64,000 nucleotides of DNA, from the NCBI RefSeq assembly GCF_020283565.1, contig NC_060059.1, forward strand, positions 29,275,838 to 29,339,837, read 5' to 3'. Source of the stretch: Trifolium pratense. Lineage: Eukaryota > Streptophyta > Magnoliopsida > Fabales > Fabaceae. Each line of letters begins with the position of its first letter. The stretch's first letter is position 1. The position numbers and the translations under genes were made by a program. Below, piece by piece: positions 32,900 through 42,633 of this stretch. The notes below the pieces were generated by a model. That model saw nothing but the letters and a program-made list of their open reading frames with translations, did no database searches and was not told where the DNA came from.

Positions 32900-35744
32900 G
32901 ACAATGAAAGGTTGGTGAGGCCTATTACAAGAGAAGAGTTGAAGGAAGCGTTGTTTCAGATGAACCCGGATAAGGCGCCTGGTCCGGACGGTTTCAACCC
33001 AGCCTTTTATCAACACTTTTGGGACTTATGTGGTAACGATGTTTTTGAGGCAGCACAAGAGTGGTTGGAAAGAGGATACTTCCCCTCATCTTTGAACGAA
33101 ACCAATATTTGCTTGATACCTAAATGCGACAATCCAGTTACCATGAAGGACCTAAGGCCTATATCTCTTTGCAACGTGCTCTACAAAATGATCTCGAAAT
33201 TGCTGGCTAATAGGTTGAAGAGTTGCCTTGACAAGTGTGTATCAGAGGAACAATCAGCTTTCATTGAAGGAAGGTCAATCCTAGATAATGCTCTTATTGC
33301 TATAGAAGTCATTCATGCACTAAAGAGAAGAACAAGAGGTTTGAAAGGCGAACTTGCTCTAAAAATTGATATTAGCAAGGCATATGATAAAGTTGACTGG
33401 GGGTTCATGCGGGGTATGCTTGAAAGATTGGGTTTTTCTAATACGTGGATACATTGGATGATGCTATGCGTTAGTTCTGTTAATTATTCAGTATTGGTGA
33501 ATTTTGAGAAAGTAGGGCCTATTGTACCAGGGAGAGGGCTAAGGCAGGGAGATCCTCTCTCACCTTATCTCTTTATCTTGATTACCGAAGGCCTAACACA
33601 GTTAATCCACAGGTCTTTGGCTAGTGGAGAGTTACATGGAGTCCAGATTTGCAGAGGGGCACCGTCGGTGTCCCACCTCCTTTTTGCTGATGATTGCTTC
33701 TTGTTTTGCAGGGCCACAGTCGCGGAAACTGAATTTTTGATGAAAATTCTGAAAATTTATGAAGAAGCATCAGGACAAGAAATTAACTTAGCAAAATCAG
33801 AGGTTTTTTTCAGCAGGAATCTTAGCGCAGCAGACCAGGAAGATCTCTCCAAAATAATGGGTGTTCGACATGTTCTTGGAACGGGTAACTACCTAGGACT
33901 CCCCTCTATGGTTGGCAGAAAGAAGAAGCACATTTTTGCGTTCATTAAAGACAGAATTTGGAAGCGAATTAACTCGTGGAGAGGGCGAGCCTTATCTAGA
34001 GCAGGCAAGGAAGTGATGATCAAGTCAGTACTTCAAGCAATCCCTTCCTATGTCATGAGTGTGTATCTCCTTCCAGATGGTGTTATTAAGGACATAGAGA
34101 GGATGTTGAACTCCTTTTGGTGGGGTGGTGGAGCAAATAATAAAGGTATACGGTGGCTAGCTTGGGACCGCATGACAATTCCGAAAGAGCAAGGTGGTAT
34201 GGGTTTTCGTGATCTACATAGTTTCAATTTAGCCATGATAGCTAAGCAAGGGTGGAATATTATGACAAAACCTCATACCCTATTAGCTAAACTTTACAAA
34301 GCAAGGTATTTTCCAAATTCCTCTCTTTTTGAATCAAAATTGGGACATAATCCGAGTTATGCTTGGAGAGGTATTTGGAAAGCTCGGCAAATTCTTATGA
34401 ATGGTTGTAGGTGGCGCGTTGGTAATGGAAAGAACATCAAAGTCATGAGTGAACCTTGGTTGAGAGGAGCAAACGGCGCTTGGTTACCTTCACCGCAAGA
34501 CCAAGGTGTGCATAATTATAATGTTCATGATCTTATGAGGCCAAATGTTAAAGTGTGGGATAAGGATAAAATTGAGTCGTTATTTTCTATACATATTGCT
34601 AACCGTATACTCGAAATTCCTTTATTTGATATGATTGAGGAGGACAAGTTATTATGGATTGATAGCACAAATGGTAATTATAATGTCAAGAGTGGATACA
34701 AGTGAATGATGAAAATTGCAGGCAAAATGCATAATGAGGAGCAGCAAGTAGCATGGCGCAATCTTTGGTCAATTCAGGCTCCTCCAAAAGCCAAACATCT
34801 TTTATGGCGTGTCAGCAAAGGATGCTTGCCAACCCGGTTGCGACTACAACAGAGACATGTATCCTGCCCTTTGCTGTGTCCGGTCTGCAATCAGGAAAAT
34901 GAGGATGATTGGCATGTGCTTTTTGGGTGTGAGATAAGCAAACTAGCAAGGCAAGCAGCTGGTATACTGCAGCAGACAGAGGCGCGGCTGCAACATATCA
35001 CCTCTGCCAGTCAATTAATTCACACAATCTGTTCAACAGAAGATAAGGAGACAGCGGGTATGTTTGCTGTGCTAGCCTGGGTACTATGGAATAACAGAAA
35101 TAATATAGTGTGGAATGGCACGAATGAACCGGGACGGAGTTTAGGAATCAAGGCACGTGTTTTATGGGAGGAATGGAGCTCGGTTCAGCAGGTACAGCAG
35201 GGTCAAGCGCACTCTGCACAGCAGCAGCACATCATCAGATGGCAAGCACCAGATCCTGGATGGTACAAATGCAACGTTGACGCCGGATTTCATCAAGCGA
35301 TAAACAAAACTAGTACCGGCTGGGTTTTGCGTGATGATATGGGACGATTTGTGATGGCGGAGACTACATGGATGGAAGGAAATTGCTCCATTATGGAAGG
35401 TGAATGCATAGCACTAATAAAAGCTTTGGAGAAGTTGAGTCAAAGAGGTGTATCGAAGGTTATTTTTGAAACTGATTCCAAAAGCGTGGTGGATGCAGTT
35501 CATCGTTTGCATAGCGGTAGCTCTGAATTTAGCTTTCTTATTCGTCATGTTAATAATATTATGTTATGTAATCCAAACTTCAAGGTTAAGTTTACCAAGC
35601 GGCAAGCGAACATGGTTGCCCACACACTTGCTAGGGCGGCCATTTCTTGGCCTCGTCGCTGTGATTTTGAGACATTACCTATTTGTATTGCTCCTTTTTT
35701 AAATAATGAAATGATATAAGCCTTTGTTTGTCAAAAAAAAAAAA
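32900..35744 (+). mobile_element. 5'-truncated L1-type LINE inserted in the Copia 3' LTR
   Basis: The 2845-bp insertion ends in a 12-A tail and is flanked by a 12-bp target duplication, catcttcctcca (32888-32899 and 35745-35756). It starts in the middle of the pol frame, lacking the 5'UTR, ORF1 and endonuclease, as expected from incomplete reverse transcription. It is the youngest layer of the nest. Confidence 0.93.
32903..35719 (+). pseudogene. LINE ORF2 fragment: reverse transcriptase, zinc region, RNase H
   Basis: A single frame of about 939 codons has one stop, TGA at 34703-34705. Before it are the non-LTR reverse transcriptase blocks: PDKAPGPDGF, LRPISLCN, KIDISKAYDKVDW, GLRQGDPLSP and the catalytic FADD (within HLLFADDCFL). 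After it come the zinc-binding module (CPVCNQENEDDWHVLFGC) and an RNase H domain (NVDAGF, MEGECIAL, FETDSKSVVD), typical of plant L1 elements. The frame lacks the N-terminal endonuclease through 5' truncation. The single stop in otherwise intact sequence agrees with a recent insertion. The element is not autonomous. Confidence 0.92.
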
Positions 35745-35756
35745 CATCTTCCTCCA

Positions 35757-35846
35757 AAACTTTATTGTCTTTCTAGTTTTCTAGTTTTCTAGTTTCTCTA
35801 ACCTTCTTCTCCACCACTTTACAATAGCCTTTATTTTTTCTATACA
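35757..35846 (+). repeat. 3' LTR of the Copia element, right part
   Basis: It continues the LTR after the LINE and ends tataca/gaaat. It carries three ttttctag copies where the 5' LTR has two, an 8-bp slippage difference. Confidence 0.9.
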
Positions 35847-35851
35847 GAAAT

Positions 35852-35920
35852 CACCGCCTCTCTTCACCCTACTTCTGAGGATATGAGCCCACTGTGTATC
35901 TGAGTTAAGGAATTCCCAAA
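35852..35920 (-). pseudogene. Old LINE remnant, right part
   Basis: The minus-strand reading (NSDTQWAHILRSRVKRGGD) leads directly into the frame at 28158 downward once the Copia and one gaaat copy are removed, giving the usual LINE segment before SSIWSGIK. Homology fades at about 35920, next to the B3-domain fragment. Confidence 0.7.
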
Positions 35921-36255
35921 ATAGCTTCAAATTTGAAACAAGTGATGTTTGTCTCCATTTGTTGAAGAAAGAAGTCGCTCAAAAATTCATCATTCCTTTC
36001 TTGTTGGGTGGAGCTGAAGCTGCTCAGACCAAACAGGGAATTCAAGTTCAAGTCTGCGACGTCGACACCGACACTCTTCATTCTCTCGTTTTCAAGATAT
36101 GGATTTCTGCAAAAATGCATACTTTCAGCAAGAGATGGGCCAAAGATTTTGTTCAAAGAAGGAATTTGAAGAAAGGAGATCAAATCGGCTTACGTTGGGA
36201 TCAAAACAACGGCCGATTTGATTTCTCCGTTTTGCGTCGGGCCAAGAAAGATTGA
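35921..36255 (+). pseudogene. B3 DNA-binding domain fragment
   Basis: An open frame ends at TGA 36253-36255 and gives about 110 residues. It reads KFETSDVCLHLLKKEVAQ near the start and HTFSKRWAKDFVQRRNLKKG and GLRWDQNNGRFDFSVLRR at the end, which are the conserved strands and the final block of plant B3 domains (transcription factors of the REM/ARF/LAV superfamily). No in-frame ATG precedes the domain; the upstream sequence is LINE, so the 5' end was lost or displaced. It may be a one-domain gene whose start was destroyed. A spacer-like 3' region follows. Function as a protein is doubtful. Confidence 0.65.
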
Positions 36256-37968
36256 GAAGATGACAATTAGTTTAATTTTTAAATTTGTCTGATATGCTGC
36301 TGTAAACAGAATTTATTTGGGGGGTGTAATTGTTTTATGTTTTGAATTGTGACTTATAAATGAATAGATAGTAGTAGTAATGGATTTTGTGATATTCAAG
36401 TATTTGCATTTCTTTGCCATGATTCCACATTTAGCAGTTGCAGCATCCCAATTCAGTAGAGATTTCAAAATTTGTAGGATTTAACATCTAGCAAGAAATA
36501 GTAGTTAGTATAAAATTCTATCTGTTTATTTCTTTGAATAGATTCTGATATGATCATTTACAGGAAAATAAAAATCTGATGATGATTCAGTATAGTATAC
36601 TGTGAGGTCTGGCCTAGGTAGGAACTGTGCCAAATCTAGAATGCACTATTGAGCTGAACAAACTTTTGGTCTAAATGAAAGATAATAATTCTAAACTCAA
36701 CAAAAGGCTTTCAATATAAAGAGTAATAAATTGGTCATGAATCAAAGACTAGAAGTTCATTCCTAATGATGTTCATATTTAAATATGGCATTCTACTTGA
36801 CTCAACAGTTTCCACTTTCCACATCAGATATCAACTTTTGCTGTGTACTTTTGCTTATCTCAGTTGTGTTGTGTTAGCTCCAATGATGTCAACCGTGGAT
36901 TGCGGAAAATCGTAGTTTGTTCAAATTCCGCCTAACATGCTATAGTGATATATGGTTGCTATAGCCACTATTTGACAACAATTTGTACTAAACAATAGCG
37001 TATTATTGTGTAGCAATAAGAGTTTGTTCAAATTCTACTACGCTCTAGCGCCGCTATTTGACAACAATAGTTAGCTTCGCCCTTGTTAGCTGTTTTACCT
37101 ACCTTGGACCATCATGTCACTGCATTCTTTGATTATATTTACAAAATGGACAAAGGAAATTTAAACACTAAATGCTATGCATTGTGATGATCATAAATTA
37201 GACGAAATAAAATGGTTTAAAAAATTGGTGATTAGAAGCACAAACAGTTAACAAGATTGATTTCACCCGTTCCGGATTTACCCTTTCCGTCTGGTTTGCA
37301 AAAAGTTAAATTTCTAGTTGTCCTTTGTCTCTAGCCCCAAATCAATAAAGCTTCCCTGATTCAGTGAGAGCAAAGGTATGAGCATTCCATTAAATGAAAT
37401 TGGTCAGACTAATCTGTACCACCTTTTCATTGATCTGTTTCAACATGAACAACTTTGACATTGGTAAATGCATCTACTACCTTAGGTTCTGCTACCCATT
37501 CTTCATTTCCCATGTCCCAAACAATTGTGTTGGCCTCGTCCCAATCTGCAAACGCGGTCATCCCAACCAACCACAGCAGCGTGCCAAGCACCGTCTGGAA
37601 CAAGTAACAACCATGGGATGAAGGTTTGGCGTCTCAGTGTTTGGAACGGTTTGATCAAAAATGGGAACTACTCATCAGTTCTTGTTTGTTCCGTGTACTA
37701 GCTTGCCTCCCAAGCCACACCAACTAGCCTTTTTGAGAAGAAATACCCTGTGACATTTGGCTCCACAAGTGAAGCATTTGTTCCGTTCAATGAATTGGCA
37801 TGAATCACATTCTCATCCAGAATACAATCTAGACTGTCTAACTACCATAAATCTGCTTACAATTATATCAAGGTTCACTTGTTTACTTGTTTAGAACTAG
37901 CTCTAGGAATAATGGAAAAGAATCATGGAATTCTCAGATACCAAAATTAATATTCTATGCCAATAAAT
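36256..37968. other. Intergenic with a hAT-like MITE remnant
   Basis: Bases about 36888-37085 contain gtgattgcgg-type and ctatttgacaacaa blocks, related in kind to the MITE at 12134-12335. The stretch 37440-37830 has gene-like base composition, but I could not assign a product on either strand. Confidence 0.4.
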
Positions 37969-38935
37969 CTATGATGTTTGTAAAATGCAGAAACCAAATA
38001 AGACCAAAAGTAGCACACACCTTAACATGAAAGGTATCTTTTGGAAGTTTTGTTGTAAGGAGTTCTCTAACACACCAACCAATTTAACTTTTTCTGCAAG
38101 AATGTCAAGCAAACATGAAAACTCTTCAATTTTTAATAGATAGTTGGAGATAGCCAAAGTGCTGGCATAATCCCCCTATTATATTCACCGTCACCATTTT
38201 CCTCCTTGTGCTAGCAGAATTGGTAGAAGCCATTTTGGTAGTTTTCCTTAAGTCCAATAGATAGTTGTAATGATAACGATGATCCTTTTCTTTAAGTCCA
38301 CTAGACATCCCTTTCTTTCCTTTCTTAGCTTCACTTTTATTACCATGAGAAATTCAATTCATCCTCTAACTGCTTTCTGTAGGATGTAACTAATACTGAG
38401 CTTGAACTCCAGTAACCCTTTGGATTTAACGGTTAAAACCAGATTTTGCATATCATAAAACCTTACTTTTCCATGGCCTTACACTTTATTTTCTATCCAT
38501 TCTTCTCAAGTAGATTTGAGGAACTAAAAGTACTTGACTCACATCAATTCCAACTCTAACAACTTTAGCCTCAGTAGATTTTTTAGCCAAATATTGTTCC
38601 ATTTCTCTTTCACCTGGTTTTGATGGTCTAAATAACTACTCCTTTTTTCTCATGTGAAACCAAACACATAAATCCAAGGCTTATTCTCTCATCATCAGAT
38701 TCATCATCAATGAAAAGAACACTTTGATCAGATATTTTGATTCTTAAACCATCAAAACCTGCCAAAGTCATATCAGCTCTCATATTTGCATAAATCTTGT
38801 AAGTATCCCAAGGCGCAATCCTCGAGACAAATGGTGTGACAGACCTCTAAAAATTGAATGTAATCTCCATATAAAAGTATCTCATCCTTCTCATTGTCGC
38901 GAAGTAACGAGGAACCTTCGGTAACATTTTTCGTC
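37969..38935 (-). pseudogene. Degraded copy of the ankyrin/GPCR-chaperone gene
   Basis: Minus-strand segments match, in order, several parts of the intact gene at 45045-46646. Bases 38035-38155 match the end of its first exon (ggaagttttgttgtaaggag shared). Bases 38160-38230 match the lysine-rich linker, 38390-38600 the middle, and 38690-38935 the TLAGFDGFRI and FYMEITFNFES regions. Frameshifts, stops and internal deletions are frequent and the N-terminal ankyrin repeats are missing. It has the same orientation as the intact gene 8 kb away, so an old local duplication is likely. Confidence 0.75.
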
Positions 38936-39259
38936 CATTTCGTTATAAGAATACGTGATCATAATCGATGCTATTTTGTCCTACTTTTTTTTATGATAAC
39001 TTCTCTAAAAGAATCTCAAGGAAGATTGATATTGCAGGATGGTTATATTTATAGGATTGGTGATATAGCTTTTTGTTGTTTGTTTTTTCCATTCTTTGAA
39101 CGAGGATATCTTTTATCGTCGGTCATTGCTTTACTGATCTTTAGTATCTGATGTAAATGATAGCTAATCATTCTTTTCAACTGAGTACCACACCCTAGTC
39201 CTTTCCATTTCTGTTGATAATAGATGTTAGTATTCCCGCTGTATTGTATTGTATTGCAG

Positions 39260-40058
39260 GAAAGTTTAATTTCATTAGTGCCGAGGGTGGTCGATTTTGT
39301 TGGTGATCGTGATATACCTGTTATTGCAGCTGGAGGAATTGTAGATGCTCGAGGTTATGTTGCTGCTCTAGCACTTGGTGCTCAAGGCGTCTGTCTAGGC
39401 ACTAGGTATTGAAACATTTTTATGTTTTTTCGCTTCATCCGTAGAAGCCTATCTGTAGGCTAATAACTTGCACAAATGAGTTCCTTATATTTTGTGTATT
39501 TCATCTTAGTTTACTGATCATGTATGACCAGAGTTTTCACATTTTTACTGTCATGAAATTACGATCGGATTCACTTTATTGGGACCAAGTCTAGACAAAT
39601 TTAATTTGAATTGGACTTTTTTTCTAACACTAATATTCATGCAAATGGTCTTGTTTGCAGATTTCTTGCAACTGAGGAAAGCTATGCTAATCCTTTAAAC
39701 AAAAGAAAGGTAATCAAACTCGATGAAACTGAATACACAAATGTATTTGGAAGGGCCAGATGGCCTGGTGCCCCACAGCGTGTCCTACAGACACCCTTCT
39801 TCAAGGAATGGAGATCCCTTCCAACCCATGAAAGTGAAGCCAACAAGGCTGTGATTGGCCATTCAACGATTCACGGTGTGGTAAAGTTAGTGGAAGCCTC
39901 TTTGTAGGCTACTGTACTACAACCTTTTTATCTGATTATACTTTTGTCATTCACCAGGAAAGAGGACAACTACAGGAGATCTCGAGAGCATGGTGATGTA
40001 TGCTGGCGAAGGCGTTGGTCTCATCAAGGAAATTTTGGCTGCTAGTGAAGCTAGTTGA
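39260..40058 (+). pseudogene. Nitronate monooxygenase (2-nitropropane dioxygenase-like), C-terminal fragment
   Basis: Three exon-like blocks (39260-39405, 39661-39880, 39958-40058) encode the C-terminal part of an FMN-dependent TIM-barrel enzyme that oxidises alkyl nitronates. The phosphate-binding strand [14 protein letters not shown] and [11 protein letters not shown] are clear, followed by TEESYANPLNK, RARWPGAPQRVLQTPFF and, in the last block, TTTGDLESMVMYAGEGVGLI. The first junction is GT-AG and in frame. The step into the last block needs a frame change, and the stretch expected between HGV and TTTGD is missing. The N-terminal half of the barrel is absent upstream, where ankyrin pseudogene sequence lies. 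It is a duplicated, decayed fragment. A Copia element sits 128 bp downstream of its stop. Confidence 0.75.
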
Positions 40059-40266
40059 AGGGGCTCAACTTATAATACAACAAAACTTCAAGTAGACTGT
40101 CAAATTTCAAGTAGCTTTGTCAAATCCTTGTATTTACAAGAATGTTTTATTAAGAAAAAAAAAAGTTCAGTTTGATGTTTCGAAATTGTTGAGTATGGTT
40201 CATATATGCATCAGGAAGAGGCTGGGGGCGGCCCGGAGCTGAGCTAGCGGAGCGAAATGGAGTGCT

Positions 40267-41775
40267 ATGATGGAAGAAATGGAGTCGTTACAGAAAAATC
40301 AGACATGGGAGCTTGTTCAGCTTCCTAAGGGCAAGAGGGCTATCGGTTGCAAGTGGGTGTACAAGAGAAAACCAGCAGTAACAGAAAAAGAAGGGGAAAA
40401 GTTCAAGGCTCGTCTTGTAGCAAAGGGGTACTCACAGCAGAAAGGGATTGATTATGATGAGATTTTCTCTCCGGTCGTTAGACATACTTCTATCAGGGCA
40501 GTGTTAGCCTTGGTAGCCAGCCGAGACATGCATTTAGAACAGATGGATGTGAAGACAGCATTCCTCCATGGTAATCTAGATGAGCAAATTTACATGGAGC
40601 AGCCAGAGGGTTTCAGTGACACTGGAAAAGGCCGACTAGTTTGTAAATTGAAGAGGTCTCTATATGGTCTAAAGCAATCTCCCAGGCAGTGGTACAAGCG
40701 GTTTGATTCCTACATGCTTCAGATTGGCTACAAGCGGTGTGAGTATGACTGTTGTGTCTATGTCAGGAGCCTTGATGATGGCTCTTTTATTTTTCTGTTA
40801 CTTTATGTTGATGATATGTTAATTGCTGCTAACCATTTACATGATGTAAATGAACTGAAAATTTTGTTGGGTAAAGAATTTGACATGAAAGACTTAGGTG
40901 CTGCTAAGAGGATTCTTGGGATGGAAATTCACAGGGACAAGGGAGCTAGAAAATTGTGGCTCTCTCAGAAAAGCTATGTTGAAAAGGTACTAAACAGGTT
41001 TGACATGAGTAATTCGAAAGCTGTGAGCACTCCATTGGCGAATCACTTTAAACTTACATTGGATCAGTGTCCGAAGTCAGATTCAGAAACTGAGTATATG
41101 TCAAAGGTTCCTTATGCCAGTGCTGTTGGTTGTTTAATGTATGCTATGGTCTGTACAAGGCCAGATTTGGCACAAGCTGTAAGTCAAGTTTGCAAGTTTA
41201 TGTCTAAGCCAGGAAAGCATCATTGGGAAGCAGTCAAATGGATCTTCAGGTACTTGAAAGGTACAACAGGTCATGGTATCATGTTTAGCAGTGAAAAGGG
41301 TAATCCTTCAGTTGTAGGATATGTTGATTCAGACTACGCCGGTGATATGGATGACAGGAGGTCTACTACAGGTTATGTGTTTACTCTTGCAGGAGGACCT
41401 ATTTGTTGGAAATCGTCAGTTCAATCTATAGTGGCTATGTCAACAACTGAAGCAGAGTACATGGCAGTAGCTGAAGCTGCCAAAGAGGCCTTATGGCTTA
41501 CAGGATTAGTGAAGGAATTGGGTGTTGAGCAAGGTGGAGTTCAACTGCATTGTGATAGTCAGAGTGCCATTTACTTGGCCAAGAATCAAGTGTATCATGC
41601 CAGAACTAAGCATATTGATGTGAGGTTTCACAAGATCAGAGAGCTACTTACAACTGGACAGATATTACTTGAGAAGGTTCATACTTCAGAGAATGCAGCT
41701 GACATGTTGACCAAGCCAGTCACCAGTGACAAGTTCAAGCATTGCTTGGACTTGTTACATGTTTCTCAGTGTTAA
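40267..41775 (+). CDS. Copia RT-RNase H (remaining C-terminal part of pol)
   Basis: An uninterrupted 502-codon frame is the C-terminal half of a Copia polyprotein. RT shows WELVQLPKGKRAIGCKWVYK, QMDVKTAFLHG, the catalytic LLYVDDMLI and GMEIHRD. RNase H shows YVDSDYAGD, TTEAEYMA, HCDSQSAIYLAKN and RTKHIDVRFHKIRE, and the frame ends in VSQC. The frame is open upstream of the first ATG (KWSAM) to TGA at 40240-40242, next to the deletion point. It lacks a gag start, protease and integrase, so it is not autonomous. The open frame suggests the insertion is young. Confidence 0.9.
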   Translation: MMEEMESLQKNQTWELVQLPKGKRAIGCKWVYKRKPAVTEKEGEKFKARLVAKGYSQQKGIDYDEIFSPVVRHTSIRAVLALVASRDMHLEQMDVKTAFLHGNLDEQIYMEQPEGFSDTGKGRLVCKLKRSLYGLKQSPRQWYKRFDSYMLQIGYKRCEYDCCVYVRSLDDGSFIFLLLYVDDMLIAANHLHDVNELKILLGKEFDMKDLGAAKRILGMEIHRDKGARKLWLSQKSYVEKVLNRFDMSNSKAVSTPLANHFKLTLDQCPKSDSETEYMSKVPYASAVGCLMYAMVCTRPDLAQAVSQVCKFMSKPGKHHWEAVKWIFRYLKGTTGHGIMFSSEKGNPSVVGYVDSDYAGDMDDRRSTTGYVFTLAGGPICWKSSVQSIVAMSTTEAEYMAVAEAAKEALWLTGLVKELGVEQGGVQLHCDSQSAIYLAKNQVYHARTKHIDVRFHKIRELLTTGQILLEKVHTSENAADMLTKPVTSDKFKHCLDLLHVSQC

Positions 41776-41862
41776 GAAGGAAACGACCCCCCCCTAGCGC
41801 TAAGGATGCGGATGTCATACAGAGGTTCTTCATATGGGTTTGATATTCACCAAGGTGGAGAT

Positions 41863-42121
41863 TGTTGAGTATGGTTCATATATGCATCAGGAAGAGGCTG
41901 GGGGCGGCCCTGGTACAAGGGTATTTTCGACATTCTCTTGTTATTATATATACCGCTTGTAACACTGAAACCCTAATTCATTCTTTCATCTAATAGAAAC
42001 GAGCTGTAGCGAATTCTGCAGCCGGAGACGTACCTAAGGGGAACTCCGTTATCAAACTTCTTGTGTTCTTATTGTTTGCAATTTCGTTATTATTACCTTC
42101 TGTTACTATTTGTGCACAACA
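41863..42121 (+). repeat. 3' LTR of the deleted Copia element
   Basis: This 259-bp LTR begins TGTTGAGTATGGTTCATA and ends GTGCACAACA. The first 48 bp match the surviving 5' LTR stub at 40187-40234. Confidence 0.9.
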
Positions 42122-42126
42122 GAAAT

Positions 42127-42633
42127 ACATTTTGAAAAACAGTTGGTTGTAGTTAGCTAAGACAGTTAGCATGATTCTGTTATACACGAGTATAACATTC
42201 GAGGAATCACCACCTGAATGAATCCCCAGTCGAAACAGAACCAGGATTTTGGGGTGTGAAAGAATTGGGGTTAATAATTTTTGAGATTCAGCCACAAAAT
42301 AAGTATGATAAAATTTAATAATAATGTAAGAAAATAAGCTACATAAATCATATTGTAAGAAAAAAAAAACAGATAAATCCCAAAGCTAGTTAACAATGTG
42401 TTCAATATATTTACAACATCAATAAAATCAAAGGAAACCATTATAATTATTATAATCAAACGCACATGAATTCAAACTCTAATCATGATGATGAAACAGT
42501 TCAATGTGATTGCAACTATAGTTGAGTTAATGGTTTTGCACATATATATTGAAACATAGTCACAATTATTGCAAGAATCACAATGTTTCATTCCTTTTAT
42601 GCTTTCACCACAAACAAATATGAAGTGGTATCA
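42127..42633. other. Intergenic between the Copia element and the ankyrin gene
   Basis: AT-rich sequence that includes the probable 3'UTR of the ankyrin gene on the minus strand. No further feature. Confidence 0.5.

Larger units (their letters stand above)
28159..35846 (+). mobile_element. Copia retrotransposon, complete but with a LINE in its 3' LTR
   Basis: The 5' LTR is 28159-28553 (395 bp) and the 3' LTR starts at 32587 and ends at 35846, split by a LINE. The element is flanked by the 5-bp duplication gaaat (28154-28158 and 35847-35851). The primer-binding site tggtatcaagagc is at 28554-28566 and the polypurine tract aaggaggag at 32578-32586. Without the LINE it is about 4.8 kb. The 3' LTR differs from the 5' LTR by an extra 8-bp tttctagt-type repeat and a few substitutions, so it is moderately young. 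Domain order protease-integrase-RT-RNase H is that of Ty1/Copia. Confidence 0.93.
40187..42121 (+). mobile_element. Copia element with a large internal deletion
   Basis: It is flanked by gaaat on both sides (40182-40186 and 42122-42126). Only the first 48 bp of the 5' LTR remain (40187-40234); sequence then jumps into the pol gene just before RT. The 3' LTR is complete (41863-42121, 259 bp, TGTTGAG to ACAACA), preceded by a purine-rich aaggtggagat. The deletion removed most of the 5' LTR, the primer-binding site, gag, protease and integrase. That the TSD is intact shows the loss was internal, after or during insertion. Confidence 0.9.

Noticed and set aside
36900..37830. Gene-like composition on both strands
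   Set aside because: No product could be recognised, and frames are short and broken. A translated search would be needed.
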